Positions 1 through 11,992 of a stretch of DNA of 64,000 bases are shown here, piece after piece. Origin of the DNA: Sodalis endosymbiont of Henestaris halophilus (GTDB lineage Bacteria > Pseudomonadota > Gammaproteobacteria > Enterobacterales > Enterobacteriaceae); contig NZ_LT897836.1 of assembly GCF_900161835.1 (NCBI RefSeq), positions 1,364,001 to 1,428,000 on the forward strand, written 5' to 3'. Every line of letters starts with the position of its first letter. The stretch's first letter is position 1. Position numbers and translations under genes: made by a program. The notes below the pieces were generated by a model. The model did not search any database and was not told the origin of the DNA. It saw only the letters and a list, made by a program, of their open reading frames with translations.

Positions 1-341
1 ATTATTTTTAGCAAAACTCTCCTGCGCTTTAGCGCAATACATATAACAAACATTGGTAAAATAACTTGCGGTTCTGCAGCAAGTTAACAAACACGACCAT
101 ACATCTAATAACTCTTTATTTAATTCCTATATAATATATAGCTAAACGCCTAAGTAACTAGTCCTAGTTTTTTTACCGAGCAACAAAGCTGCGCGCCCAT
201 CAAATATATTTATTACTCACATAAATCTCTGCGTCAACGCTATGTCTTTTAACATAGATTTTTATTTGGGATTTCAAAATATAACGTTAATAGTAAATTG
301 CTAACAAGTTGCTTGTTTAACCAACTTACATTTTATTTACC

Positions 342-370
342 CCTCCTAAAGGAGGATACTCGGTTTTTTT
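342..370 (+). terminator. Possible weak terminator remnant
   Basis: A small G+C-rich hairpin (CCTCC/GGAGG arms, positions 342-355) is followed eight bases later by seven T residues (364-370). The gap between stem and T tract is too long for a classical intrinsic terminator, and no intact gene precedes it. It may be the leftover terminator of a lost plus-strand gene. Confidence 0.2.
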
Positions 371-1027
371 ATAAAACAAAATACAACCAAAAATTACGTT
401 GTTTGCAAGCATGTTATGTCTAGGTAACTGTTAAATATAAAATCTTTGCATTAAGCTTTGCTATAATAACCGCTACAAGAAGTGTAGGCGTAGGTAGACG
501 CGGGACTTTTAGTTAACGCATTTATTTTCTATAGATATATAAAATATCGTCTTACGAAGCATAGCTAACTAACAAGATACCAGCGGTCATGCCGTACAAG
601 ATGATGACGGCAACACATTGATGTTAAAAATCAACCAGCCACGGGGACACATTAAGATATACAAATAATATAAGCGCGCTAACGCTGAACAACATGCAAC
701 TTATAATTGAATTCTAAACTACAGCGAGAAAACCCATAACTGTTCAAATATTTTGGCTACCGCGCGTATAGACTATAGTTTGCATATGCGTCAGCAAATG
801 TTCGTGTGCATTAGGATATAAAACGCTTGCGCTGGGTGAAATTCCGAAAGTGTCACACAACGGTCGTTGCGATTATCTATAATCAATCTGTGGTCAAGTA
901 AAATTAGCTGGCTAACGAACGTATTTCAACATCTTTCCTACAACACCCCGCGTTTTGACTATGATTACTAAACAAACAGCTTGCGTTGCAACAAGCGCAC
1001 TATTGTGGCGCGCTATTAATTTATTTC

Positions 1028-1049
1028 TTTCTTACCGATCGGTAAGAAA
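1028..1049. repeat. Perfect 22-nt palindrome
   Basis: The sequence is exactly self-complementary over 22 nt, with centre TTACCGATCGGTAA. It lies about 60 nt past the 3' end of rnpB. It has no T tract, so it is a poor intrinsic terminator. Its form resembles the operators bound by TetR-family dimers, but no such regulator is seen nearby. It may also be a processing or protective hairpin for the rnpB transcript. Confidence 0.5.
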
Positions 1050-1110
1050 TTTAACCACTGGCTGATAACTGTAAAATCTTAATATAATTAGAGACCGTAA
1101 TTAATACAAG

Positions 1111-1492
<382 letters not shown>

Positions 1493-1568
1493 ATTATGCA
1501 GTGTAAAGCAATGTCTGGAAGCTTGTCACCTGCAATATGTTATTTAATGATTAATTTGCAGTATCGCA

Positions 1569-2435
1569 TTAAATTTTTTGCTGCCGATTAAGCGCGTAAC
1601 GGTATAACGTATTTTTTTTCAGGCCATAGATCTGAGCAGCCAAAACCGCTGCCTTTTTCAAGGGTAATTCGTTCAGTAATAACGACAATGTGCGCAGCAC
1701 CTGAGATGGAAGCTTATCGCCTTGTTCACAATAACCTTCCACGATGAGTACTATTTCGCCACGGCGTCGCATATCGTCTCCCTGTATCCAGGCAAAAATT
1801 TTCTCGATGGGAGCTCCATAAATGGTTTCCCAGGTTTTAGTCAGCTCACGCGCTAGTACCACGTAACGCATCGGCCCCCAGACGATAACCATATCCTTTA
1901 TACTTTCCAAAAGTCGGTGGGGGGACTCATAGAAAATCAAGGTGCGCGGCTCATGTGCTAGCGCTTGCAAAGAATTAAGACGTGCTTTTCGTTTCGAAGG
2001 CAGAAATCCTTCATAACAAAAACGATCAGAGGGTAATCCAGCAGCCGAAAGAGCGGTAATGGCCGCGCAAGCGCCTGGCAACGGAACCACTCGAATACCG
2101 GTAGCATGGCAACAACGCACTAAATGATATCCCGGATCGTTGATCAGAGGAGTTCCGGCATCACAGACCAGCGCTATACTCTGTCCATCTTTCATCTTTT
2201 TTAATAAAATGCTTGTTTTTTGCTGTTCATTATAATCGTATAACGCAAATAAACGCGCATTTATGGAAAAATATTTTAATAATAGACCGGTATGACGGGT
2301 ATCCTCAGCAGCAATAAGATCAACGCCCTGCAAGATAGACAGCGCGCGCCAAGTTATATCTTGTAGATTGCCAATCGGCGTGGGTACCACATATAAAGTT
2401 GATGCGTAAATATCCATTTTGGGGTGTTGATTCAT
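1569..2435 (-). CDS. rsmI: 16S rRNA 2'-O-ribose C1402 methyltransferase RsmI
   Basis: A 288-residue protein that aligns end to end with E. coli RsmI (YraL, 286 aa). This SAM-dependent tetrapyrrole-methylase-fold enzyme 2'-O-methylates C1402 of 16S rRNA in the ribosomal P site. Visible family signatures are [15 protein letters not shown] near residues 14-28, the [14 protein letters not shown] segment, the SAM-binding loop [15 protein letters not shown], and [12 protein letters not shown]. The C-terminal helical region is complete. The start ATG gives the same N-terminal length as the family. In E. coli rsmI is divergent from lpoA-yraN-diaA-dolP; here the divergent layout is kept but lpoA is gone and yraN is a remnant. 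Confidence 0.97.
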   Translation of the reverse strand: MNQHPKMDIYASTLYVVPTPIGNLQDITWRALSILQGVDLIAAEDTRHTGLLLKYFSINARLFALYDYNEQQKTSILLKKMKDGQSIALVCDAGTPLINDPGYHLVRCCHATGIRVVPLPGACAAITALSAAGLPSDRFCYEGFLPSKRKARLNSLQALAHEPRTLIFYESPHRLLESIKDMVIVWGPMRYVVLARELTKTWETIYGAPIEKIFAWIQGDDMRRRGEIVLIVEGYCEQGDKLPSQVLRTLSLLLNELPLKKAAVLAAQIYGLKKNTLYRYALNRQQKI

Positions 2436-2979
2436 TGTGTTATCCGGATTGCTAATTTAGTATTTAGCTTTTTAGAAAAAATATTACTAAATAACAGTAT
2501 GCTTTCTTATGTAAAAAGGACTACTTCCTAACGTGCTTGCATTAATTGATAATTATCGCTTGCTTACATGCCCGCCTTAGTGTCAGGAATGAATGGCAGC
2601 ACATCTATTAAGCCATACTATTATTTAAAGTAGTAAATGTAATAATACCAAAATTAATATTGATTACCGATCATTCTCTCACTGATTGATCAAAAACTAA
2701 CGCAAGGGCTTACGCCGTATATCAAGTTAGTACAGTCAATGAAGCTGATGCTATTCACAATATTCTAGTTTAGGAATCGAAGTAGTTAGAATGAAACTAT
2801 ATTTCGCTGCTGACGAGCAACAACCTAGCATTAACATCAGCAGAGTAAGAGAGTCTTATTTCCGCGGTATTTCTCTGCAGTGGTATGACTTTTGGTACGC
2901 TATGAGCATAAACACCTAGAAGCATAGCCTAATCACTTTAAAGAAATGTGCTATTTTATGGCTTACAGGGTGCGGGCAA
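2436..2979. other. Eroded DNA where lpoA is expected
   Basis: In related bacteria the roughly 2-kb lpoA gene (outer-membrane activator of PBP1A) lies divergently between rsmI and yraN. Only about 0.5 kb remains here and I could not read any convincing LpoA segment, so the gene appears mostly deleted. No other gene is visible. Confidence 0.4.
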
Positions 2980-3352
2980 AACGAATGCACTTTTATCGCC
3001 CCAGTGAATTTAAGTAATCTACAAGACGTGGTCATAGATTAAATACTAGCGCGCAGCATAAATCTGGGAACGATCAGTGCTATTAAAAACGTCAATATGT
3101 ATATTCACGGCAGGCATGATTGCCTTAATCATGAAAGACCGTTTGCAGAGGAGTGATCTTTAAAATCTACTACAGCTGCAGCAACTCCTATAAAACTACT
3201 ACCGAAATATACTTTCCATTAAACTAAGCAGCGCCGTTTTTAGCGGCTACACAGGTTTGACTGACAACGCGCCAGTTTTGATACATGTGCTTGTCGTTTT
3301 AACATTATCGCTATTAACGAATAGTTGAGTAACATGGCTAAAAATGCCTTTA
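2980..3352 (+). pseudogene. yraN: Ghost of yraN (UPF0102 endonuclease-like protein)
   Basis: No open frame survives, but translation of 3280-3352 reads CRFNIIAINE, a stop, then a segment ending KNAFT. This parallels the end of E. coli YraN ([20 protein letters not shown]). The position, directly upstream of diaA on the same strand, is where yraN lies in enterobacteria. The 5' boundary is set by expected gene length only. YraN belongs to a restriction-endonuclease-like fold family of unknown function. Confidence 0.7.
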
Positions 3353-3400
3353 CACCCACCTTAATAACACTAATTCATTTTTAATTATCAGGTTATAAAC

Positions 3401-4003
3401 GTGTTAAAAAGAATAAAAAACTGTTTTACCGAAAGTATCCAAACCCAGATTGCGGCAGCTGAAATACTGCCTGATGTCATTGTTCTTGCCGCAAACGTGC
3501 TGTCGCTAGCGCTGCTTAATGATAAAAAAATCTTATGTTGCGGCAATGGCACATCCGCTGCTAACGCTCAACACTTTGTCGCCTGCATGTTAAATCGTTT
3601 TGAAGCCGAGCGCCCAAGCTTGCCAGCCATGGCGTTAAATGCCGATCCTGTAGTCTTGACATCTATCTTCAATGAGCAACATCATGACCAAATTTACGCT
3701 AAACAAGTGAGCGCTCTCGGGCAAGGCGGCGATATTTTAATGGCAATTTCCACCCGTGGTAACAGTCGTAACATCGTGAAAGCCGTGAAGACGTCCGTTA
3801 CCAGGAGTATGAAAATTATCGCCTTGACGGGACATGACGGAGGAGAAGTAGCTAGCTTACTAGGGAAACAAGACGTTGAAATCCGCATACCTTCCCAGTG
3901 CAGCGCGCGAATTAAAGAGATGCATATGCTCATAATGAACTGTTTATGTGATTTGATAGATAATAATCTTTTCCCCACCCAAATGATTAAGGATCCTAAA
4001 TGA
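3401..4003 (+). CDS. diaA: DnaA initiator-associating protein DiaA (SIS domain)
   Basis: A 200-residue protein almost colinear with E. coli DiaA (196 aa). DiaA is a homotetrameric SIS (sugar isomerase) fold protein that binds DnaA and promotes its assembly at oriC for timely replication initiation. The SIS signature is visible: [17 protein letters not shown] around residues 43-59, the [15 protein letters not shown] loop, and the C-terminal [15 protein letters not shown] helix. The start is a GTG at 3401, chosen because it yields the family N-terminus (compare [19 protein letters not shown]). Its last codons overlap the dolP start by 4 nt (ATGA), so the two are translationally coupled as in E. 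coli. Confidence 0.96.
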   Translation: MLKRIKNCFTESIQTQIAAAEILPDVIVLAANVLSLALLNDKKILCCGNGTSAANAQHFVACMLNRFEAERPSLPAMALNADPVVLTSIFNEQHHDQIYAKQVSALGQGGDILMAISTRGNSRNIVKAVKTSVTRSMKIIALTGHDGGEVASLLGKQDVEIRIPSQCSARIKEMHMLIMNCLCDLIDNNLFPTQMIKDPK

Positions 4004-4575
4004 AGGTTCATAAATCATTAATACTACTGTGTGTAGCTATGATACTACAAGGATGTGTAGGCGCTGTAATAGTTGGTACTGCTGCGGTCGCCACTAAAAC
4101 CGCAACTGATCCCCGTACTATAGGAACCCAAGTTGATGATTGTGCGCTTGAAGCCAGAGTTTCCAATGCTCTAGCTAAAGATCAGCAACTTAAGAAAGAA
4201 GCGCATATTGTCAATACTGTATACCAGGGAAAAATTCTGCTGACAGGACAGGCACCGACTCATGAGCTTGCTGAACGCGCCAAGCAGATTGCGATGCTTG
4301 TCAACGGTGCCACTGAGGTATATAATGAGATACGCCAGGGGCAGTTAGTGTCACTAAGACGTACGTCCATGGACATTTGGATCACCGCTAAAACCCGTTC
4401 ACAACTACTGGCCAACGCCAAGGTTAAATCTTCCAATGTAAAAGTTACCACAGAGAATGGCGAAGTTTTCTTGCTGGGAATGGTGAATACTGCCGAAGGC
4501 AAAGCTGCAGCCGAAGTTGCCAGTAAAGTAAACGGCGTGAAACGAGTTATTACTGCCTTTACTTATTTGCAATAA
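4000..4575 (+). CDS. dolP: Outer-membrane BON-domain lipoprotein DolP
   Basis: A 191-residue protein matching E. coli DolP (YraP). The N-terminus is a lipoprotein signal peptide with the lipobox LQGC, so Cys19 would be lipidated. Two BON domains follow, roughly residues 45-115 and 120-191, with the typical [11 protein letters not shown] and [15 protein letters not shown] ends. DolP is an outer-membrane lipoprotein that binds anionic phospholipid and supports envelope integrity and BAM function. It overlaps diaA by 4 nt. Its retention, together with loss of the mla system, leaves it one of the few envelope-homeostasis factors in the window. Confidence 0.95.
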   Translation: MKVHKSLILLCVAMILQGCVGAVIVGTAAVATKTATDPRTIGTQVDDCALEARVSNALAKDQQLKKEAHIVNTVYQGKILLTGQAPTHELAERAKQIAMLVNGATEVYNEIRQGQLVSLRRTSMDIWITAKTRSQLLANAKVKSSNVKVTTENGEVFLLGMVNTAEGKAAAEVASKVNGVKRVITAFTYLQ

Positions 4576-7500
4576 ATCGCGGTTTAAGCTTTCTTATATC
4601 ACAAACCCTTAATTAAATCTGCCTTACTACTAGATAAGTAGGCTTCTTCCTATCCTACATCTAGTGTAGCATACATGCGTGGTCATTAACAGGTATAGTA
4701 TGTACTAAGGGCATTAGCATTTAAACTCAGCGTGTTAAGTATAACAACCTTCGTCTACCAACGTGCCGCTTTTTCCGGTCTGTCAATCAGCTAATTTAGA
4801 AAAAATTGCTGCACTACTAATTCGATATCTAATAAACTTTCACTATATTATACAATATGTTATTGTACTATAAGAACACGCCGCTTGTGGGTCTGGATGC
4901 ATGAATATCTAGTCATCTTAAGCCGTTACGCAATACGCTAATAGTTCTCTATACCACAAACTGCATATTCTTCGTCTTATGCTGTGCAATAGGGGTTATT
5001 GCATTAAAATATATTTATTTACTTGCATTATGCGATACACACATTTGTGACTAAGCAGTCTATGGATATAAGGTGGAAATGATATAGATCTTCCCCTAAT
5101 AGGGAAGTGAATTTTCTGGTTGGCTATAGCTCTCACTACACACCTTATCAATGGCACGATCGCCTTAATTAGCACTTGGCAAAGCTGAGTGATATAATGA
5201 AACTTGCCTCTTAGTAAGAGATCTATTGATTATGCTACAATCACGGCGATGTGATTCACGATATCAAAAACTAAAATATTAACCAACATTATCGTCAGCA
5301 ACCATAGCGCTTACTAAAGCCTGATAAACAACTAGAACAAAATATATCACAGCAAAGATTTACTACATCCCATAAACTTTTCATGGGATAAATTTAAACA
5401 ACGAACCACCAGTTTATTGATATCTTTAATTGCCTCAGCAATAAAGGTCTGTTGCATATCAACCAACGGCGTAATCATACTGTTATATTTATATATAAAT
5501 GTTATTCATATACTAGATGAATAACATTTGCGCTAGTATTTTTATATATATTAGTTACATAAAGATCTGTATCTAAGTTTAACATTAAACGGACTGTGAG
5601 TATTATAGGTAATAACCTAAGCGAGAAAGTTAAAGTGAATATGAAAGTTAAATAAAATATAAAAGTTATTCCTTTGAGGCAAAACCTTCATCAAACGAAC
5701 AAGTTGTCAAAACAGCTGCTTCCACCAGAGCAAATTGCTTCTTTAATAATATCGGCTTTACCGATAAATTATCTATCACATGCAAACTTTAGTTTATCGA
5801 ACGCAAATAAGTCTAACCGGTTTGAAGCGATCAATAATCAACAGCGTAAGCACCACTTCATAAATTTACTGTCTTTATTGACGATGTAATCACTCAACAA
5901 CGAAATTGATCTGTATCACTGGCTACATTTTTTTTATTTTAGTAGGTAAGATTGTTACTTTAATTAATATAATTTGTCATATCTTAAATATTAATAAATG
6001 TTAAATATTAATCTATTATTTGCCATTGCCCTATTTTGCTTTGCTAAGCAATCTAGATAAAAAATACAGATATTATGTACACCACCCGACATAAATAATA
6101 AATAGTAGTAATTTTATATCTACTCAACCTAAATCATGTAACATTTATACATTATGGCAATATTTGTGCTTTACCTTTCTAGATCTACTTCTAGACTTGC
6201 TCCCACTGCTCCGACAGCTCAGAGCGCTAAAATATACTAAGCACATTAATACAAACGGTGTGCAAGTCTACAATAATTCTCTACACCCTTTATTTTATCT
6301 CTCTTTAAAGATGTATGACCGAGCGCTAGTAGCCATGTTGGAATACAGGATCGCCAGGTAGCCAGACATCATTTTTAAAATATCACTAGACTTTAATTAA
6401 TTTATCATTCCTTACTTACTCCGTATGCTTTTTCAGCATAGTTATGCTAAATTAATTATCAATTTTTATTCGCCGCAACCTAGCATCTACCGGCGCATGA
6501 CAGGAATCGCTATCGGTATGTTCTTAAAACGTCTGTATCAATTGAATAAGTATCGTAAATTTTAGAGGATTGATTTCATAGCACATCCTATATTTCGGCC
6601 GCACAGTGCTATTGTTTTTGTCCTACAAAAACCTTCTTAGTACGAAAGGACGCTAAAAAAGTTAAGTAACATATGCTTTTTACTAGGAAAAACTTTAGTG
6701 CCGCAAGTGACATTTCTTTTGCATACTAAGGTTACTTTCATACCTGCACAACTTCAACGGCGCAATAAAAATAGGATAAAGCAAGGCCCTTGGCCAGGAT
6801 CGCTTTTAACGGTAATGTCGCCAAACATAGTTTGTATAAACTAGTCGTGTAACTATTGACAGTCTCCTGATACTGCTAACCAGCTTTTCACCATGTTGCC
6901 TTTTCACTTAAAATTATATAGAAATTTTTCTCTTGTTCTTTGGTGGGCAGTGTAGTTAGCTGATATTAACGTATTATTAGTCACAGAAAATTTATACTAT
7001 ATGTGGTTCAAGATCTCGAAGTGTCAAGTAAGATTCACTGCCTTTACGATTAGATTCCACAAGATTTGCCATAAGCAGTTAATATCGTCGTTGACAGTAC
7101 AGCGCAATAGCTGATGCAGCTAACGATATTACTAACTTTAATTGCTTTAGCCGTATTAACAATACTAGAGAAGTTTTCTACATACATTAGCAACTTAATA
7201 AAATTAAGCGCAATGCTTATCTAGGAGAACTTTGTAACGCCTCAGCCTATTTATTGTGATAAGACCATTAAAAGTTAAAGGTATAGCTCAGATCTATACC
7301 CTTAATATAGATGTTTTTAAACGGTTGTGCTGTTTTTTAACAGTTGATAATAAACATATTATTCTTTATAAAATTTTTCCGGTCTTATAATTTAAGAAAA
7401 TACAGAATAACCCTAAAATAGTAACATTAGGAGAAAACAGTCATTGCGAAAATATCTTTTTACTAAGGCACCCCACACTCTAAAATATACTGATAAATTG

Positions 7501-10162
7501 CAACACTTCACTATTATGCACCACAATGATATAGGGTCATTAACCACATGGTATCTACAATCTCCCCCCCCCTCAAAAGTAAAAATGATGTCGTTATCAT
7601 GACGTTCTTGAACTAGAAAAAGTAAATCGGCGCAAATAAGTACTTTCGTCCTGGCCGAATAATCCCGATCTTGGATTCAAAACTGAGCACCTTTTTAAAC
7701 TTTAATTGTATGCAAATATAGCCAGTTAAAAGACTATCAGGCCTAATTATGTTAAATATAGACTATATTATCTCCTTACTTGTAACTTGCATCGCAACGG
7801 TCTGTGCCTAATGCGCTACGATGTTACTACCGATAAACGCTGATTACCCACTGCTCCGCAATCGATATATGAGTTATTAGTCTTATTAAGTTGGTAAATA
7901 AGACTACAGCAACACACCGTAACACTTTGCGTATATAAACAACTAGTAGTTGCGTTTTTTTTACGCGATAGAAATTAATCACTATCTTATAGTTGCTTTT
8001 TAACAAGGAAAGATCATAATAGCGTAACAAGAGGAGACTTAATACTTTTTGATCTACCTTACAATCAGGTAGAATTTTACTCCCTAGATAATGATTTGCT
8101 AAGAAACCACTAAAAGTAGTTTAACTATAAATTATATATGACTTCGTTCTTTTAACAGAAGTTTGCTAAAGTAACTAAATACATCTACAAAATTGCTGTT
8201 AGCTAATTATATTTAATGTCGCTGGAAGCATCTATCATTCACAAAATGGACTTTTAAATTAATTAAACAAACAATTTTCCTGTCTGGTGTTTAAATTATT
8301 CATCTTACTGTATTACAACATTTACCCTCTTCTCTCTACTTTAGAGAAGAGAGCCCTACCGACCGCATTAACAATCTAACTATATATTTTAGATATTGAC
8401 AGCACTTTTACAAAAGATACAGTTGAGCCTGATGCAAACAGGCGACAATATATAGTTTTACGTTAAATTATATGATATAATCTAGTGTTAGCAGAAAGCT
8501 CTTATCTCGCCGATATTTCCTGCTATTACCCATGTTAATAGCAACGAACATTTTTTACCATAAAGCATAGTGAAATACTGCTATGTTATGACAATAACAC
8601 TATAGAAACTACAATATCTAGTGATAAACAACATTTGCAGTAATGTTGCTGTTCAGCATAACTGTTATATATTTATTCCTAGTTTTATAAAAAGTCAGGC
8701 GCCCTCTGGGTTAATAGTAAATAAATATACTAGCACAAAAGATTATCGCATAGTGATACATACTTATTTAAGTAACATTTATAAGGGTTCGTACAAATTC
8801 ATGGTTAAATATAGAGTTTGATTAAAGATTAGTGCCATAAATAGAAAATTTTTGAATCGGACTGATTGTGCTGCATTGCTCAATCTAGCCAATATGTACT
8901 TCGACCAGAATGCAACTAGCTATATTTAACACAAATGCTGTAGCAATTTTCATATAGATCTACTCAATCTGCCAAAGTGAGATTAACTAAAACCTAAGTG
9001 TCTCGATCAAGACAGGCTATTGAAATAAAGACACGGCTCAGAATGTTATTCTGATAATTCTATCCTTAAAAGCACCTTGCAATAGGCGGTTGAGTAAAAG
9101 CAATAATCATTGTGTGCTCGTCAGCTGATTTGGTCAACCACGTCCGATGAACACGAGAAATTATATAATTACTGCAATTCAAGCAAAATATTTTACTGCA
9201 ATATTCAAAATATTAAACCTTTAATGCATGCATATCTTTGAAGGAGAATTATTATTAATATTCAAGTAGATTATGACCTATTTACATCTTCACGCTCAAC
9301 GTTATGGCAACGAGATAACTAATGCTTCAGCGTATGGTGACTTTTCGGTATGACATATTACCATAAAAACAACGTGATCAGGTGTGTAAATTAAATTCAC
9401 AGAAATCTATAAGCGATTCTAAGAATATCGATCTAAAAGATTAGGAGAACCGTTATTTTTGCGTTGATCCCTTATTAGTATAAATAAAATATTTATTACA
9501 TCTTTATATTCTTAAATTGTTTAAATATACAAACAATATTTTTATTAAAAAAACTGAATGCACACAAAATATGTAAGTGAGTATTTGTCATGCTAAGCAA
9601 TAAATTCGGCACGGCTACAATCGATAATATTAAATGCTAAGTTAACGATATAACTCATTAAAATAATCTAAAAACCAAAAAGTAGCAAAATTATTAGAAC
9701 TGTCAAATAAGTAAATATTCTGGTGCTGATTAGCAGAAATCTTAACTAAATGTAGATATATTCTGAAGTCGGATATAGATCTAGTAACAATCGCCTTTGT
9801 CTTTTGTTCTCACAAAGTTAGCTAGATAGCCTATTGTAGCATCGAATTTTAAAAGATAAGATAATGACGATCTGGTGATCACTATCTTTGCTAAAGGGCC
9901 TAAATGATACAAGGCCTCATAGATTATTTAATCGTATACATGCTTACATCCACGCACACACCAGAAACATAAGCAGTCCACGTCAACTCCAGGACGCTTT
10001 TTATTTTGCAAGCCAAAACCCGTACTTTCCGATACATAGCAAGCAAACTATCTACCGTACTATTCACAAAACTACATAACGCAACCACATTTATTAGTAG
10101 TTAGATTAAGGACGATCGTCTTAAGGCTGGTTTTTCAGTGCCGCACAAATAAGTAAACGATT
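4576..10162. other. 5.6 kb of eroded, unassigned DNA
   Basis: There is no convincing gene between dolP and sspB. Open frames here (for example 5674-5889 and 8621-8821) are short, AT-rich and match no family I know. The stretch is dense in stop codons and probably contained several ancestral genes that I cannot identify. Features worth noting are a perfect 13-bp inverted repeat at 5497-5529 and a nine-base C tract at 7564-7572, unusual in such AT-rich DNA. Gene order also changes somewhere here relative to E. coli, where dolP and sspB are far apart. Confidence 0.5.
5497..5529. repeat. Perfect 13-bp inverted repeat, 7-nt loop
   Basis: The arms at 5497-5509 and 5517-5529 are exact reverse complements (first arm AAATGTTATTCAT) around a 7-nt loop. 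There is no adjacent T tract or intact gene. It is one of several unusually exact hairpins in the decayed parts of the window. Confidence 0.6.
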
Positions 10163-10669
10163 TTATTTAATTAAATGTAATGGCGGTCTGCCTGCACCAC
10201 ACAACGTAGATGATAGATCGTTTTCAGGATCGCTGTCTTGCGCGTTATCCATCCGGGCACCGTGGATCACCGACATGACGGTTCTCGTAGTCAAGTCTGG
10301 GGCTTTAGCATTATTAGCATACTGCTGCGATAACTGCTCGTAGGCCACTTCAGGCTCAAATATTGTGCCAACGCCATTTTCACGGGCGTAAATAGCTAAT
10401 ATGGCTGCCATCGGCACTACTACCTGACACGGAACGCCGTTGAAACTAGCGTTGAACTGCACTTTATCATGATCCAATGTAAGATTAGCCACTGCTATTG
10501 GCGCTATATTCAGTAAAATTTGCCCATGACGGGAAAATTGTATCGGCACTATTACACCACTCACATTGACATCTACGACAAGATGCGGCGCCAATTTATT
10601 ATCAAGCAACCATTCGTAAAATGCTCGCAACAAATAAGGACGCCGCGGCGAAAGCTGAGTTATTGACAT
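10163..10669 (-). CDS. sspB: ClpXP protease adaptor SspB
   Basis: A 168-residue protein aligned with E. coli SspB (165 aa). SspB binds the ssrA tag on tmRNA-rescued proteins and hands them to ClpXP. The folded substrate-binding domain (residues about 4-110) is well conserved: SPRRPYLLRAFYEWLLDN, PHLVVDVNV, GQILLNIAPIAV, AILAIYARENGVGTIFEPE. A variable linker follows, and the C-terminal XB peptide that docks on ClpX is kept as RPPLHLIK (compare RPALRVVK). The gene is directly downstream of sspA in the ancestral sspA-sspB operon. Here sspA is dead but the short sspA-sspB spacing is intact, so sspB must rely on the old operon promoter or a new one. Confidence 0.96.
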   Translation of the reverse strand: MSITQLSPRRPYLLRAFYEWLLDNKLAPHLVVDVNVSGVIVPIQFSRHGQILLNIAPIAVANLTLDHDKVQFNASFNGVPCQVVVPMAAILAIYARENGVGTIFEPEVAYEQLSQQYANNAKAPDLTTRTVMSVIHGARMDNAQDSDPENDLSSTLCGAGRPPLHLIK

Positions 10670-10674
10670 TTTTT

Positions 10675-11316
10675 TTACCCCGGGGTTTGTAGGCGCATTA
10701 CGTGCTCTGCTTCGGTCAATAAAGCTAAGAAAGCATCTAGTTCAAATACTACTCGTCATATACTTTTTTAATTTTTTGGCACCTTCTCCGGACAATTAAA
10801 TGCCAAATAAGAAAAACACTAAAACAAAAGTGCGAGATAGCAATCCACAAAACTAATTTTTTTCGCTCATGAGCAATGGCACTTCATTAAAGACCGGCGC
10901 CGCTAGCAGTACGTCGCGCAGTTGCAGACGAGAGTGTTAGCATCCTCGCTGCCACTAACTGCTCAATGTTGAGCATAAGATTATAACAATCGTTTTGTCT
11001 ACAGTGCTGCATCATCAAGCGGCGCTCACCGCGCACTGCTAGATAATACAGCATCAACGACGGATGAGGAAATCGTTTATCCAAATATTCCATGATAATA
11101 AGGTATTTATAAAATACCAGTTCACGATCGATCAATGTTGACGCAATGCAGTAGCGGTTAAAGTCAAGTAAGTTATGCAGCAGATTATTCATCTTAATCT
11201 ATTTAATTTTAACACCAACTTTTTCAGTTAAACATGATGCGCATTTAATGGCTAAAAATATTTTTCGTGCCGAAAAACAGCGCCGTAACCGAACGTTTAT
11301 TGGCAGCGTAGGCCAT
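10675..11316 (-). pseudogene. sspA: Full-length ghost of sspA (stringent starvation protein A)
   Basis: The whole gene can be followed on the minus strand but it is broken by several stops and frameshifts. The start reads MAYAANKRSVTALFFG (E. coli MAVAANKRSVMTLFSG). The middle lies in the open frame 10887-11192, with LIDRELVFYK and IIMEYLDKRFPHP. Then a frame change gives RLQLRDVLLAAPVF, and the end reads FELDAFLALLTEAEHVMRL (E. coli FERDSFLASLTEAEREMRL). The span of 642 nt matches the 212-residue E. coli gene almost exactly, so decay here is by point changes and small indels, not deletion. SspA is an RNA-polymerase-associated glutathione-transferase-like protein that supports stationary-phase and acid survival. 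Confidence 0.95.
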
Positions 11317-11584
11317 AAAAACCTTCAAATTTATTCAAAATACTGCGCATAACCCCCTAAGCTCAGGATTATTTTTCTGATTTGTTCGACGTTGATCCGT
11401 AACTACTTTGCCCGATACAACTAAAGCCTAAAACTTTGCAGTCGGTTAACGAACCACTAACTTAAGTAACAGATATATGAACGCCTATTATTTTATCATA
11501 TTTTGTCTATTTCATGAGGTGTAATATAGCAAATTAATGTGAATAACTAACTGCAATTAGTACTCTAAACGAGTAAGTACGCAA

Positions 11585-11977
11585 TTAACGTTTAGAAAAC
11601 TGCGGACGACGGCGTGCTTTACGCAGACCGACTTTCTTACGTTCAACCCTACGAGCATCACGGGTAACAAAACCTGCTTTGCGTAGATCAGCGCGCAAAG
11701 TTTCGTCATATTTCATCAATGCACGGGTAATACCATGACGAATAGCGCCTGCCTGACCGGAAATACCACCGCCCTTAACGGTAATGTACAGATCTAGTTT
11801 ATTAACCATGTCGACCAGCTCTAAAGGCTGACGAACAACCATTCTGGCAGTTTCCCGACCAAAGTATTGCTCTAAACTGCGTTGATTAATAACGATGTTT
11901 CCGCTGCCTTCTTTAAAGAAGACGCGAGCAGAAGAGTTTTTACGTCGACCCGTACCGTAATATTGAGTATCAGCCAT
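11585..11977 (-). CDS. rpsI: 30S ribosomal protein S9
   Basis: A 130-residue protein, the same length as E. coli S9 and nearly identical along the body: [57 protein letters not shown]. The conserved basic tail RRRPQFSKR, which reaches into the ribosomal P site, is complete. It is preceded by an AGGA ribosome-binding site and lies 15 nt after rplM, forming the universal rplM-rpsI operon. Base composition is clearly less AT-rich than the flanking DNA. Confidence 0.98.
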   Translation of the reverse strand: MADTQYYGTGRRKNSSARVFFKEGSGNIVINQRSLEQYFGRETARMVVRQPLELVDMVNKLDLYITVKGGGISGQAGAIRHGITRALMKYDETLRADLRKAGFVTRDARRVERKKVGLRKARRRPQFSKR

Positions 11978-11992
11978 TATTTATAATTCCTA

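Larger units (their letters stand above)
1..1110. other. Eroded intergenic DNA, no gene recognised
   Basis: No frame gives a convincing protein and I recognise no ghost gene. The stretch is AT-rich with many stop codons in all frames. It holds two possible structured sites, listed separately: a small GC hairpin near 342 followed by a T tract, and a 22-nt palindrome at 1028-1049, just beyond the 3' end of rnpB. Confidence 0.6.

Noticed and set aside
5674-5889. 71-codon plus-strand open frame
   Set aside because: No recognisable domain and no clear start signal; composition matches the surrounding decayed DNA.
6636-6653. TTAGTACGAAAGGAC, similar to the sarcin-ricin loop of 23S rRNA
   Set aside because: Only about 15 bases resemble rRNA, with two mismatches; flanking sequence does not match 23S rRNA, so this is a chance likeness.
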